Assembly: GCA_027451525.1 (NCBI GenBank)
Contig: DAIDJF010000050.1
Location: forward strand, 1 to 42,328
Length of the DNA: 42,328 nt
Reading direction: 5' to 3'
Origin: Ktedonobacterales bacterium
GTDB taxonomy: Bacteria > Chloroflexota > Ktedonobacteria > Ktedonobacterales > Ktedonobacteraceae
Made by a program: the position numbers and the translations under genes
The notes under the pieces: generated by a model
What the model saw: only the letters and a program-made list of their open reading frames with translations
What the model was told of the DNA's origin: nothing
Databases searched by the model: none
In this document: positions 41,501 through 42,328 of the stretch, one piece after another
Layout: the number at the start of each line of letters is the position of its first letter
How positions within the stretch are numbered: the stretch's first letter is position 1

Positions 41501-42328
41501 TTACGGGCGTGAAGTGGGTTCAACAGCAATAATCGACTGTTGCTGCTCGCTAGCCAGCGTCTCACGTTTTCGATGGGCAAGCCGCCAATAGACACCTTCG
41601 CTAATACCGACAGCACGTCCGGCAAGCTGAGCCAGCGCACCCATGCCAAACAACCCGGCAAAGTATGCCGCACGACCACACGATTTGCCTGCGTCAAGCA
41701 CCTGACCCGCGACAGTTTGTGGCGTGATACCAAAGTTTTTCACGACGAAATAGCTGCCATTGCGCCCATTTGAGAACTGAATCGAGGGGCGTTCCAGAAA
41801 ATATGGCTGCAGACTACGAGCCGAAAAATGGAGCACCGCGATAGCAGGCTCAAAAACGATGCGCCAACCCGCCTGTTTTACGCGCACACACACATCTGTC
41901 TCTTCACGCAAATTAGTAAGCGTATAATTTGCATCAAAGCCCCCTATCTGCTCAAGTGCGCGACGCCGAAACGACATGTTACAGCCAATCAGATGATCGA
42001 CTTCCATCGCCTCTGTACAGACCAGCCCAGCATCCTTCGCGATCACGCGCCCGGATGATTGTACGATCAAGCGTGGCTTCCCTTGCGCCTGTTCGCTGTA
42101 CGGTGCCGGCATGCCTATCACGCGCCCACCTGCCGCTCCAACCGTGTCATCACGATAAGCCGCGACTAATGCCTCAAGCCAGCCCTCTTGAACCATTGAA
42201 TCATCATCAATAAAGGCAATGATTTCACCAGAGGAGGCTGCAAATCCCGCGTTACGAGCCTGAGGCATATTATTGCGCTGCCCACGCAGACGGACGCACG
42301 TTACGGCAGGATAGAGTGCCACGACCGC
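41501..42328 (-). CDS. Family 2 glycosyltransferase, N-terminus beyond the window
   Basis: The visible 270 or so residues are the middle and end of a GT-A glycosyltransferase. Seen: the QARNAGFAASSGEIIAFIDDDS block with the nucleotide-sugar-binding acids, GCNMSFRRRALEQIGGFD, and the EETDVCVRVKQAGWRI acidic motif that holds the catalytic base. The first strand (the usual VSVVIPTYNR region, about 60-70 residues) is outside the window, so the apparent internal Met is not the start. The C-terminal part has one or two hydrophobic stretches and may touch the membrane. It likely builds a surface polysaccharide. Confidence 0.9.
   Translation of the reverse strand, partial: AVVALYPAVTCVRLRGQRNNMPQARNAGFAASSGEIIAFIDDDSMVQEGWLEALVAAYRDDTVGAAGGRVIGMPAPYSEQAQGKPRLIVQSSGRVIAKDAGLVCTEAMEVDHLIGCNMSFRRRALEQIGGFDANYTLTNLREETDVCVRVKQAGWRIVFEPAIAVLHFSARSLQPYFLERPSIQFSNGRNGSYFVVKNFGITPQTVAGQVLDAGKSCGRAAYFAGLFGMGALAQLAGRAVGISEGVYWRLAHRKRETLASEQQQSIIAVEPTSRP

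Overview
The window looks like chromosomal DNA of a Ktedonobacteria-type Chloroflexota. This is inference from the protein style: NarL-type and PAS sensor kinases, a membrane Ser/Thr kinase with an Ala-Thr-Gln linker and an exported jelly-roll-like domain, large beta-propeller proteins, an F420-type oxidoreductase and a spaced-out competence locus. No rRNA, CRISPR array, prophage or intact insertion sequence is visible. Most genes are complete; only the rightmost glycosyltransferase runs off the window.

Layout. 1-377 is GC-rich repeat sequence with a long foldback and a degenerate tandem pair. 378-2990 carries a DHA2 drug exporter with an operator-like palindrome and a short-chain dehydrogenase. 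3143-6429 is a compact minus-strand phosphorelay operon (PAS kinase, CheY-like regulator, receiver-first kinase). 6862-10049 holds small hydrophilic proteins, a fasciclin protein, a Ddn-like F420 oxidoreductase, a tRNA-Arg(CCG) with clear promoter and terminator, and a secreted protein. 10377-14100 is a competence locus: comEA, a small membrane protein overlapping it by ATGA, and comEC whose nuclease-like domain has lost metal ligands. A 167-bp foldback element with a 4-bp target duplication follows, then a zinc-ribbon membrane protein and a tyrosine recombinase with a degraded active site.

16180-24751 has a GT-C glycosyltransferase, an alpha/beta hydrolase, an acidic unknown, a NarL-type kinase/regulator pair followed by a methyltransferase, and a Ser/Thr receptor kinase. 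24865-25881 is a membrane-anchored protein with a LysM-like segment. 26001-30226 is a minus-strand CoA-thioester cluster (LysR regulator, acyl-CoA dehydrogenase, MaoC hydratase, CitE-like lyase, DUF402 protein, the last two coupled by ATGA). In content it resembles branched-chain acyl-CoA or C5-dicarboxyl-CoA breakdown operons.

30388-42328 is a cell-surface region: a 1462-residue protein with two membrane-anchored propellers, then a tight minus-strand series of GT2 glycosyltransferase, two tandem alkaline-phosphatase-superfamily proteins, a membrane-anchored GH5 glycosidase and a propeller/jelly-roll protein. The last five genes plausibly form one exopolysaccharide or envelope-glycan module and are the best candidate here for an undescribed system. 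Next in interest are the competence locus, the degraded recombinase and the DUF402-coupled CoA cluster.
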